Origin: Chryseobacterium hagamense
GTDB taxonomy: Bacteria; Bacteroidota; Bacteroidia; Flavobacteriales; Weeksellaceae
DNA length: 55,268 nucleotides
Assembly: GCF_007991455.1 (NCBI RefSeq)
Contig: NZ_BJYJ01000025.1
Location: 1-55,268, forward strand
Direction: 5' to 3'
Below are positions 8,433 through 15,867 of this stretch, piece after piece. The first letter of the stretch is position 1; every line of letters begins with the position of its first letter. Position numbers and translations under genes: made by a program. The notes under the pieces are model-generated. The model had not been told where the DNA came from. It did no database searches and saw only the letters and a program-made list of their open reading frames with translations.

Positions 8433-9005
8433 ATGAAAAAAAACAACATAGACTTTGAATCCCGGTTTTGGTCCGGCCGGAGCAAGCTTTCACCCATAGC
8501 TTTAGGGGATGTATTTTTCCAGTTCTATGACCTGGCCACGGCGAAGGCGCGGCTCAACCTGATGATGCAGTACGCGGTACAGGGGAAAACGCGGATCCCG
8601 GAAGATCCTTCGGTGGTCTTTCACCTCCACCAGTCGCTGCGGTCGCTGATCCGGGCAGGGTGGTGCCTCCGGAAGAAATCCGGGAAATGGATAGGAGAGC
8701 CCGTTTCGGAGACCGGCAATCCATTGCTGTACGGTTCGCTTTCGGCGGAAGAATACCGCGATCCGGTCCGGGTGTTCCGCAAAGCTTTTAAGCAGTACCG
8801 CCTTGAGGAATTAGAGGACTTCCTTTCGGATATCGTGTATTTCTCCCTCGGGACGTTCAACCAGGTACCGGAACGTGATATCGTCGGCCCGTACCTCCAC
8901 CTGATGAAGATTCTGGACGCGGCGTGGCTGATCATGGAACGGAAGAACAGGAGAAAGGATCGTTTTCAATCTACACCACAGGAAATTGAGGTTCAGATCC
9001 GCTAG
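8433..9005 (+). CDS. Conserved-looking hypothetical protein
   Basis: I do not recognise this 190-residue protein. It has no signal peptide or membrane segment, is rich in Arg, Leu and aromatic residues, and reads as a compact soluble helical protein (region around FFQFYDLATAKARLNLMM, then LEDFLSDIVYFSLGTF and LMKILDAAWLIMERKNRRK). GC content is clearly above that of the RADAR operon and nearby repeats, and codon use is regular, so it is a real gene. It is divergent from a small HTH regulator, with an inverted repeat between them, and may be that regulator's target. The downstream region is repeat debris with no terminator I can point to. Confidence 0.6.
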   Translation: MKKNNIDFESRFWSGRSKLSPIALGDVFFQFYDLATAKARLNLMMQYAVQGKTRIPEDPSVVFHLHQSLRSLIRAGWCLRKKSGKWIGEPVSETGNPLLYGSLSAEEYRDPVRVFRKAFKQYRLEELEDFLSDIVYFSLGTFNQVPERDIVGPYLHLMKILDAAWLIMERKNRRKDRFQSTPQEIEVQIR

Positions 9006-9099
9006 GTACCTCACCCGAATCTTTCCATACGATTCTAATACGATGTTTAAATTCCTACCGGATGACAAACAGCGTGTTGGAATTTGATTCACCACCATT

Positions 9100-9600
9100 G
9101 TAAGGAAAGGCTGCCCGGTGGCTGAGGTTCTCGAAGCCACGTTATCACCTGTGAAAATCCTTATAACCGGTAGAAGGTTTTAACCACAAAAGTCACAAAA
9201 GATATTGATGCAGCTAAAAAAAAGTTGAATATGATGCTGGAGAAAGCGCACAAAGTTTTTAAAAACCTCGAAGGGGTTCGCGAATTCCTTCAACAATATA
9301 AATAAAAGATGAGTCAAATCTTTGATTTTTCTCTGATGTGTCCTGAAAATGTTTCGACCTATAACAAAATCTCTGTGACTTATGTATTAAATCTTTTGCA
9401 GAAATGACCCATTGATTTTTGTGGATAAAGCAGGGCTTCGAGAGCCTCAGCCCCCGGAGTACGGTCCAATGAAAATCTTTGATTTTCTCTGAGGTGTTCT
9501 GAAAATATTTTCAAGCTATTCAAATCTTTCTCTGTGACTTATGTGTTAAAAATAAACGCAGTCATCCGTGAAAATCTGCGCAATCCGTGGGAGATTTAAT
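9100..9600. repeat. Degraded dispersed repeats
   Basis: The segment from about 9160 repeats the family seen at 1-600 (AACCACAAAAGTCACAAAAG, then the GCGCACAAAG segment, then CTGTGACTTATG and AATCCGTGGG near 9580). An inverted pair GGCTGAGG-TCTCGAAGCC (about 9118-9137) and GGCTTCGAGAGCCTCAGCC (about 9434-9452) also lies here. No gene is visible between 9006 and 9628. Confidence 0.65.
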
Positions 9601-9628
9601 AGCGAAAGAGCGAAGGGCACTTTCAGCA

Positions 9629-10582
9629 TCATTTCGGGCATTTGGTGCGGATGTCATCGGAATTGTAATCCCGGAACAGGATCCTGCCGAAATTTTTATC
9701 GGAACATAAGGTGTTCGTCTTTTTGCCGTCATTCCAGACGGTATTTTCCCCGTATTTGGAAAGGACGACCTCTTTTAACGGTTCGCTGAATTTGAAGGTA
9801 ATGTATTTTTCCGAAGTGTATTCGTCAGGCACTTCATTGAAGAGTTCAACCGTAAAGAACCGGTCTTTCACGACCAGCTTCCGGAAGGAATCCCCAAAGC
9901 TGTTCGGATAGATCTTTTCGTTTTTCAGAACGTCGTATTTTTTATTCTGATCATTCAGTAAAATCAATATGGGCGCTATTTGGGTGTCAGGATCCTGGGG
10001 ATCGGGATCACGGTTAGTGGCCAGAACGACAATTTTGTCGGTAAAATGATCATTGTTCAGGTCACAGTCTTTTTCTTCTACAACAGAATACTGATCCCCG
10101 GCAACAGAGGCGATGACCGTCTTGGAATCCAGGGTTCCTGCACTTTTAGCTACCGCATTCCCAAAAAACTTCGAATATTCTTCCCTAACGTTGATCAGAT
10201 CCACAGTCTCATATTTTCCGTCTTTATAAAATACGGCATACCAGGGGCTTTTATGTTTTGAAATGGCTGCGGTTTTGTTATCTTTCTTATAGACAAACAC
10301 TTTCGTGTCATCAGCATTTTTATAGGATACTTTCAGCGAGTCAAGATAGGTTGATGCTTCAGAAAAATAGTTGTTGGCATCGTCTGCGATGGTGTAGAAA
10401 TCTTCACCGTTTTTCTTTTTAAGGGCCGATATCGTTTGATCACCCGGCGAAACGAAAACAATACCCTGGTCTTTCAGAACAAGGGTGTCCGATCTTACAG
10501 ATGCAGAGGTTGTTTCTTCCCGTGATTTATTACAGGCAACTGAAAAAAAAGCGATTAGTCCGGTTAAAAGAAGGTTTTTCAT
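9629..10582 (-). CDS. Lipoprotein with CDLNND-type C-terminal domain
   Basis: This 317-residue protein begins with a lipoprotein signal (hydrophobic stretch ending SVAC, Cys17). Its C-terminal half (EKDCDLNNDHFTDKIVVL, then YITFKF, LSKYG and FGRILFRDYNSDD) matches in order the C-terminal domain of the 198-residue lipoprotein at 12480, so the two are paralogues. The DLNND motif resembles a calcium-binding or FG-GAP-like loop. It is the last gene of the series of exported proteins behind the PAAR-like/effector genes. Immunity or envelope-protection is an inference from position; the biochemical role is unknown. Confidence 0.7.
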   Translation of the reverse strand: MKNLLLTGLIAFFSVACNKSREETTSASVRSDTLVLKDQGIVFVSPGDQTISALKKKNGEDFYTIADDANNYFSEASTYLDSLKVSYKNADDTKVFVYKKDNKTAAISKHKSPWYAVFYKDGKYETVDLINVREEYSKFFGNAVAKSAGTLDSKTVIASVAGDQYSVVEEKDCDLNNDHFTDKIVVLATNRDPDPQDPDTQIAPILILLNDQNKKYDVLKNEKIYPNSFGDSFRKLVVKDRFFTVELFNEVPDEYTSEKYITFKFSEPLKEVVLSKYGENTVWNDGKKTNTLCSDKNFGRILFRDYNSDDIRTKCPK

Positions 10583-10727
10583 AATGTACTGGTTTATTTC
10601 TAAACGGTAACAGCCGTTTTCGTCTCGTATTCTTTTCTGATAAAGTAAAATTATGATTTCCCTTTTATATTTTTATTGAAACAGCATCATTTTTGGCTAT
10701 ATACTATTTCTAACAATACATCCAAGC

Positions 10728-11609
10728 CTATTCAATCCGATCATAAACCCGTTGCGGTACTTTCGACAGATTTTTATTCTGGGATTTCATTAATGACAAA
10801 TATTTTGCGTAATGTATTTTCGCCTGATCGTGGTCCTGAATTTTCCAGAGTACGTCTGCCAGATTAAGATAGGCAACAATCCGGTCCGGAAATTGACGGA
10901 TGATTTGCTCCAACAGAATTTTGGACTGCTGGTTGGCCCCGGTTTTTTCCAGATGAAAAGCCTGATTGTTCGCTGACTCTACATTACTGATTTTGAGATC
11001 ACCATTTTTTACATCAGGATAGCTGATAAAGAAATCTTCCGGAGAATTTTGAAAATTCTGTATCGCAAAAAGGATATTTTCAGAATCGTAAACGGACATT
11101 GATGGGCTGTCCTGCTCGAAACGATCCGGAAGTTCTGCTCCTATAGACTGTAGATCTTCATACGTTTTATTCAACAGGTTGAAGTTATCAACATATAACC
11201 TGTTCATCATCAATCCATCCGGTCCGAATTTTATAATTTCTTTATCCATGAGTAAGATTCCTGTATCCGAACAGGTAAAATCATATTTTTCTTTGATCTT
11301 TGTAGAAGAAGCATTCTGGTCATAGAGTAGTGAAAAACCGCGGTCATTATTTTGAATAAGCTCTGTAGAAACAGACATCTCATTGACGATAAGATTTTTA
11401 TAAATCTCTTTTTTATTTTTATAGACCACTATTAAATCATCACCTTCTGTGGTTACCTTAAGCGTCTCATCATCGTTATAAGAATTCTGAGGTTTGTTTA
11501 TAGATTTATGATCAATATGGTTACTGACTTTTTCCTGATGCTCTGATGGCTTTGCACAGGAACTTATAAAAAAGCTGAATATTAATGTTAATAAAAAATG
11601 TTTTATCAT
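10728..11609 (-). CDS. Lipoprotein with a TPR-like C-terminus
   Basis: This 293-residue protein has a lipoprotein signal ending ISSCAK (Cys about 18). The middle is unrecognised. The last ~70 residues (GANQQSKILLEQIIRQFPDRIVAYLNLADVLW and following) have the spacing and residues of one or two TPR helix pairs, so a protein-binding role is likely. It lies on the same strand as, and downstream of, the effector and immunity-candidate genes. I cannot assign a function. Confidence 0.65.
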   Translation of the reverse strand: MIKHFLLTLIFSFFISSCAKPSEHQEKVSNHIDHKSINKPQNSYNDDETLKVTTEGDDLIVVYKNKKEIYKNLIVNEMSVSTELIQNNDRGFSLLYDQNASSTKIKEKYDFTCSDTGILLMDKEIIKFGPDGLMMNRLYVDNFNLLNKTYEDLQSIGAELPDRFEQDSPSMSVYDSENILFAIQNFQNSPEDFFISYPDVKNGDLKISNVESANNQAFHLEKTGANQQSKILLEQIIRQFPDRIVAYLNLADVLWKIQDHDQAKIHYAKYLSLMKSQNKNLSKVPQRVYDRIE

Positions 11610-11702
11610 TGTGTTTTATTTAAAATTTTAAAGGCTCATCATTTATTATTCTGTTTTAATCTGCTTATCAATCCGTAAAATTTGTTCATGTAGCTCAATG
11701 CT

Positions 11703-12290
11703 TTAGTAGTACAGATTTCTTTTATCCATTTCAGCGTCCAATGATTCATCTAAAAAATAGAGATGATCCGGTTTGATTTTTCCATTTTCGATTTTACTTA
11801 CCTCATAAGAAACAGGATCAGCAGACCTGGCTGCAGGAGATGAGAAATATTTCAGCTGCCATATTTTATTGTTCTTAAGATCCAGGTAAGAAACGTGGGT
11901 ATAATTACTGGGTTCATATCTGAAACCGGCGGTGTGCCTGAAAAATTCAACCGAATCTGTTTTTTTATTATTTAATAAGGTGTAAAGAATGATTCTGTAA
12001 TTTTTCCCACCGTTTAAAAACTGCTTTTCAAATTTAATGTTGGCTGATCTGTAATTGGACAAGCCTTTAAAATTGGAATAATTTTTTTCATAAAGCGCAG
12101 CCTGATTTTTTAAAATGGTATATCCCTCTTTACCCTTTAACGTCTTAAAAAACAGTTTGTCTGAAAGTTTTTGATCCCCAACAAAATAATTTTGCGTGCG
12201 GCTGCTGGAAATGATATTCTCTTTTCTAAACGACAGCCCCAGTAGTATCGTGAAGCTGATAATCAAATAAATGAATCCGGATTTCTTCAT
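11703..12290 (-). CDS. Exported hypothetical protein
   Basis: This 195-residue protein starts at the Met at 12290 (MKKSGFIYL), which gives a good N-terminal hydrophobic signal or anchor segment; an in-frame Met four codons earlier is less likely. No lipobox Cys is seen. The mature part is basic and rich in Lys, Asn and Tyr, with a beta-rich appearance (NYRIILYTLLNNKKTDS). I do not recognise a family. It is flanked by lipoproteins on the same strand in the contact-toxin module. Confidence 0.55.
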   Translation of the reverse strand: MKKSGFIYLIISFTILLGLSFRKENIISSSRTQNYFVGDQKLSDKLFFKTLKGKEGYTILKNQAALYEKNYSNFKGLSNYRSANIKFEKQFLNGGKNYRIILYTLLNNKKTDSVEFFRHTAGFRYEPSNYTHVSYLDLKNNKIWQLKYFSSPAARSADPVSYEVSKIENGKIKPDHLYFLDESLDAEMDKRNLYY

Positions 12291-12479
12291 ATCTAATAAC
12301 AAAAATTAAAATTAATAACTCTCTATTGGTATCTGATTTTTCAGCATCAAATCATATTTGAATTATACAGTCTATATTATAACGAATATTTATCGCATAC
12401 AGCTTATTCCCTTTAAAGCAAATTCAAAAATGGGTTAATGGATGAATATGATGCGTTTTTTCTTTTAAATATAATTTTA

Positions 12480-13076
12480 CTATTGTATTTTAATAACCGA
12501 TGATATGGAAGAAGAATCGAAATCTTCAAATCTTACTTGACCAAAATCTTTGGCTGAAAATATCTGAGTTTTGGTAAACATTCCTTTTTTACCGGGAACA
12601 GAGGTTTCAACACCATATTTACTGAGAAAAATATGCCTGCTGCTTTTGTCAAACTTAAAAGTGATATACGTTTTCTTTTTATTATTGCCGTTTCCCTCAG
12701 TTTGTTCCAATGTGAAAAATTCGTTTTTAGTCACCAGGTTATTGTTTAAAACCGAATTACCCGGAATGTAAGAATACAGGATATTGCCGTTCTTTATCTT
12801 CGTATAGTTATTATTTTGACTAAGTAACACGATAACAGGGGTATCAAGCGATTCTATCTCTTTATCTACATTCTTCGGTTTGTATACGAGAATGATATCC
12901 TCTTTCTGATCATTATTCAGATCACAGATTTTCTCTTTCTCCAGAAGGTATTCGGCCTGCATTGAGTTTTTGGTGTCCTTCACTAATTTTTTCAAAGGGT
13001 CTGTATTTTGACAGGAATAAAGAGTGCTCAAAAACAAGAACAAGACTCCGAAAGGATGAACAGTTAAATTTTTCAT
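12480..13076 (-). CDS. Lipoprotein paralogous to the 317-residue lipoprotein at 9629
   Basis: This 198-residue protein carries a signal peptide with Cys22 (LYSCQN). It then shows EKICDLNNDQKEDIILVY, followed by YITFKFDKS, LSKYGVET and FGQVRFEDFDSSS, matching in order the C-terminal domain of the protein at 9629. The two probably arose by duplication within this locus. Function is unknown; position downstream of an effector candidate makes periplasmic immunity a reasonable guess. Confidence 0.65.
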   Translation of the reverse strand: MKNLTVHPFGVLFLFLSTLYSCQNTDPLKKLVKDTKNSMQAEYLLEKEKICDLNNDQKEDIILVYKPKNVDKEIESLDTPVIVLLSQNNNYTKIKNGNILYSYIPGNSVLNNNLVTKNEFFTLEQTEGNGNNKKKTYITFKFDKSSRHIFLSKYGVETSVPGKKGMFTKTQIFSAKDFGQVRFEDFDSSSISSVIKIQ

Positions 13077-13246
13077 TTCTATTTGATATTAAATGACCCT
13101 CTACCGATTTTAGTATTTCAGCGATTTAGCAATACTTTTATGGCTGCCGTATTTTAAGTACCTGAAATAATTTAATACTACGTTTTTGAATTTTAAAATT
13201 TTGATTTTAAAGCTAATAGCAAAAAGCTAATTGCCATAAGCTACAC

Positions 13247-14422
13247 TTAAAGGCTTCCGGAACCTTCTTCTTCAAATGCTACGCTTTCAATAACCTCTTT
13301 CAATGCACTGAGACCATAATAGTTGTTTCTTTCTATAATTTTCAGTATTTCCGGATGAGCAGCCGTCATATTATACAGTGCGGTTCCTGAATTGTGCCAT
13401 GCCGTGCTGCTGTTCATCGGTTTGAATTTATAAAATGCAGGACTTTCTATATTCGCTACGAAAGCAACAATCTTTGCTTTTTCGTCTATTGTGAATTTTT
13501 TTGACGGCGATTCGGTAAAGATATCATCCCTGTCTTCTTTAAACAGGTAGTCCAGATAGTTTCCCAAGGCGTAGATAAACCGGTCGTCATCTTTGGTTGT
13601 ATGCCGTGAAACGAAATCCAGCAAACCCTGCTGGATTTGTAATTTCCCTTCGCAATTTTTCGTAAAAAACAGTTCACCCATTTTTTCAGTGATATTATGG
13701 CTCGGATCAGCATACTTTTTATAGAGATTCACCAAGACCATCTGGTTGATTTTCTCTTCTTTATCATACCCGAAATCGGTAACCAGTCTCTTCAGAAATT
13801 CTTTGTCATTGAATAATAACCAGGTTAGATCCGTCTTGCTGTCGTTGAAAAGATATTTATTTCTTGCTACGATAAATTGAGGAAGGTCGATAGCGAATGT
13901 GTTACCGTTAATTTTTACAAGATCTTTTACCAAAAAAGTCTGGGTTAAAAATTTCTCATCCGGCACAATAAAAAGATTTTGCGTATCGCCGTAGAGATCA
14001 TACTGGTTTTGTATTCTTGTATTTTTTGAGCCGTCCATGGCATTACCGAACAAAATGATGTGATGATTTGTAGATGAAACCCTATCACAATTGGAATTCT
14101 TGGTAATCTTAAAAATATCAAACAGTTTTTTACTGAATTCTTCTTCCGAAATAAACCGGTATCCTGAATTTTTGAGGCCATTGGCTACAAGATCCCTGGA
14201 AATATCAAAATCTTTTTTAGAAAGGCTATACGGTTGCTCAGGCTCGTTTTCTTCGGTCTCAACATTTTTCTGTTTCTCAATGAAACTTTTAATTATTTCT
14301 ATATCAATGGGTTTTCCTGCCATTTCAGTATTTACAGAATTATTGTTTTCAGGTGTTTGTTTTTTCGGATCACCATTACAACTTGTCATAATTAATAATA
14401 CGATGAAAATTGCTATTCTCAT
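13247..14422 (-). CDS. Lipoprotein, duplicated immunity candidate (copy 2)
   Basis: This 391-residue protein has a lipoprotein signal (MTSCNG, Cys15). It is a divergent paralogue of its upstream neighbour at 14661: both share a region of the form ISEEEF-KKLFDIF, then RNKYLFND-K---W, a D/FLKRLVTDFGY-type segment, a TKNCEGKLQI-type segment, and a NNYY----LKEV end. Tandem duplication right behind a cell-wall-degrading effector candidate is typical of immunity genes that have to match changing toxins. The lipid anchor would hold it in the periplasm, where such a toxin would act. Direct evidence is limited to paralogy and location. Confidence 0.65.
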   Translation of the reverse strand: MRIAIFIVLLIMTSCNGDPKKQTPENNNSVNTEMAGKPIDIEIIKSFIEKQKNVETEENEPEQPYSLSKKDFDISRDLVANGLKNSGYRFISEEEFSKKLFDIFKITKNSNCDRVSSTNHHIILFGNAMDGSKNTRIQNQYDLYGDTQNLFIVPDEKFLTQTFLVKDLVKINGNTFAIDLPQFIVARNKYLFNDSKTDLTWLLFNDKEFLKRLVTDFGYDKEEKINQMVLVNLYKKYADPSHNITEKMGELFFTKNCEGKLQIQQGLLDFVSRHTTKDDDRFIYALGNYLDYLFKEDRDDIFTESPSKKFTIDEKAKIVAFVANIESPAFYKFKPMNSSTAWHNSGTALYNMTAAHPEILKIIERNNYYGLSALKEVIESVAFEEEGSGSL

Positions 14423-14660
14423 ATTTTAAATCAGTTTGTGTTTGCCTTTTGCTTCCTGAGATCGTTCCATTTCAACAATATTGTTGAATGTTGTAAAAAT
14501 ATTTATTCAATTGTAATTGATCGATAGGTACTTTTAGAGCGTGCTCGATGTATTTTAAATATTTATCTCATTTATCTATTACTACTTGTTAACAGAAACG
14601 GTGGACAGATATTTATTAAAAATTATTTCGGATCCTTTTTTTATAGGATAGTCAAAATTC

Positions 14661-15860
14661 TTATTCCATTCCGGGATAGCTGATTCCGCTATTTTTTGTT
14701 TCTTCCCAGACTTTTTTAAAGTCAGCAATTTGATAATAATTATTTTTTTTAAATTCTTCGGCATATCTGGCTCCTCCATCCTTACTTCCGAAAATGCTGA
14801 AAAAGTCATAATATTGGCCGCTTTTTTCGCCGGCCTTTGTACTGTAGTAAGCAATTAATCCCAGGATTTTTATTTTTTCAGACTCATTGGTCAATGCTCC
14901 GTCATTACGGCCTGCTTCTTTTACCAGATATTCGGAAATCGCTTTTAAATAAGCTGACCGATCCTGTTCAGAGGCTTCTGATATGATGGTAAAGATTTCT
15001 TTATTGACCACAATATCACCATTGCATTTCTTTGCCCAAAGTATCTTTTGAAGTTCATCAAGATTTTTATAATTCTTTTTCAGGACGAATGTCAATAAGT
15101 CTTTGTCTTTCGTATAGCCAAAAGTTTTTACCAATGCGTTCAAAAATGACAGATCATGAATCCGTAACCAGGCAAAACTCCCTTTGTTGTCATTGAACAG
15201 AAATTTATTTCTATTAATAATTTTCAATATATTATTAGATCTTATTTCCGGTAATTTTTCTACATCGCGCCATTTTTGAATCTTAATCGGATCTCCGTCG
15301 TTATCTTTAAAAGTTTCCGGTAAACTTGCTTCGTAATCGTAAATACCGGGATTTGTCTGTTTGTAATCTATGATCTCCGGTAAATAATAGAAATCAGTGA
15401 TCATTTTTTGCTTTTTAAAAATATAGGTGCCCAAATATTCAGTACCATTATTCGGGTACTGAATGATTTCTCTGTTACAAATATCAAGAAAATTTAAGTA
15501 AAGTATTTTCGTATCAGAATTCATTTCTAAAGTCCGGTCGAATATATCTTTTACTTTATTTTTAAAATTCTCATCAGAAATCTCTGTAAATCCGTTTTTT
15601 TTCAAAATATCACTGGCAATCGCTGCAACTTCGTTCAATTCATCATCGGAAAACTCAGGCTTTGGCATTTCAACGCCGGCCTCCTGAAAAAAACGTGAAG
15701 AGCCATATTCAATTTGCTTTTTTAAAATGTTATCATCCATTACAGGAGCATTATTTGTAGGTTCGTTAATTTTATGTTCTGTTTCTTTTTTTTGACAAGA
15801 GTAGCTTATCATTATAAAAAAGGTAAAAATCAGATGGGTAATTTGTTTCATTTTATCCAT
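14661..15860 (-). CDS. Lipoprotein, duplicated immunity candidate (copy 1)
   Basis: I place the start at the Met at 15860 (MDKMKQITHLIF), which gives a proper signal peptide ending SYSCQK and leaves 7 bp after the stop of the effector gene. A longer frame from 15941 would put 27 charged residues ahead of the signal and overlap the effector gene. The ~399-residue protein is paralogous to the next gene (13247): shared features are ISDENFKNKVKDIFDR, RNKFLFNDNKGSFAWL, KTFGYTKDKDLLTF, KKCNGDIVV and NNYYQIADFKKVW. As the first gene after the effector it is the strongest immunity candidate. Confidence 0.68.
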   Translation of the reverse strand: MDKMKQITHLIFTFFIMISYSCQKKETEHKINEPTNNAPVMDDNILKKQIEYGSSRFFQEAGVEMPKPEFSDDELNEVAAIASDILKKNGFTEISDENFKNKVKDIFDRTLEMNSDTKILYLNFLDICNREIIQYPNNGTEYLGTYIFKKQKMITDFYYLPEIIDYKQTNPGIYDYEASLPETFKDNDGDPIKIQKWRDVEKLPEIRSNNILKIINRNKFLFNDNKGSFAWLRIHDLSFLNALVKTFGYTKDKDLLTFVLKKNYKNLDELQKILWAKKCNGDIVVNKEIFTIISEASEQDRSAYLKAISEYLVKEAGRNDGALTNESEKIKILGLIAYYSTKAGEKSGQYYDFFSIFGSKDGGARYAEEFKKNNYYQIADFKKVWEETKNSGISYPGME

Positions 15861-15867
15861 AGTTTGT

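Noticed and set aside
8621..9140. Minus-strand frames over the unknown gene at 8433
   Set aside because: They have Arg/Ser-rich, family-less translations and no signals, as expected for antisense shadows of a GC-richer gene.
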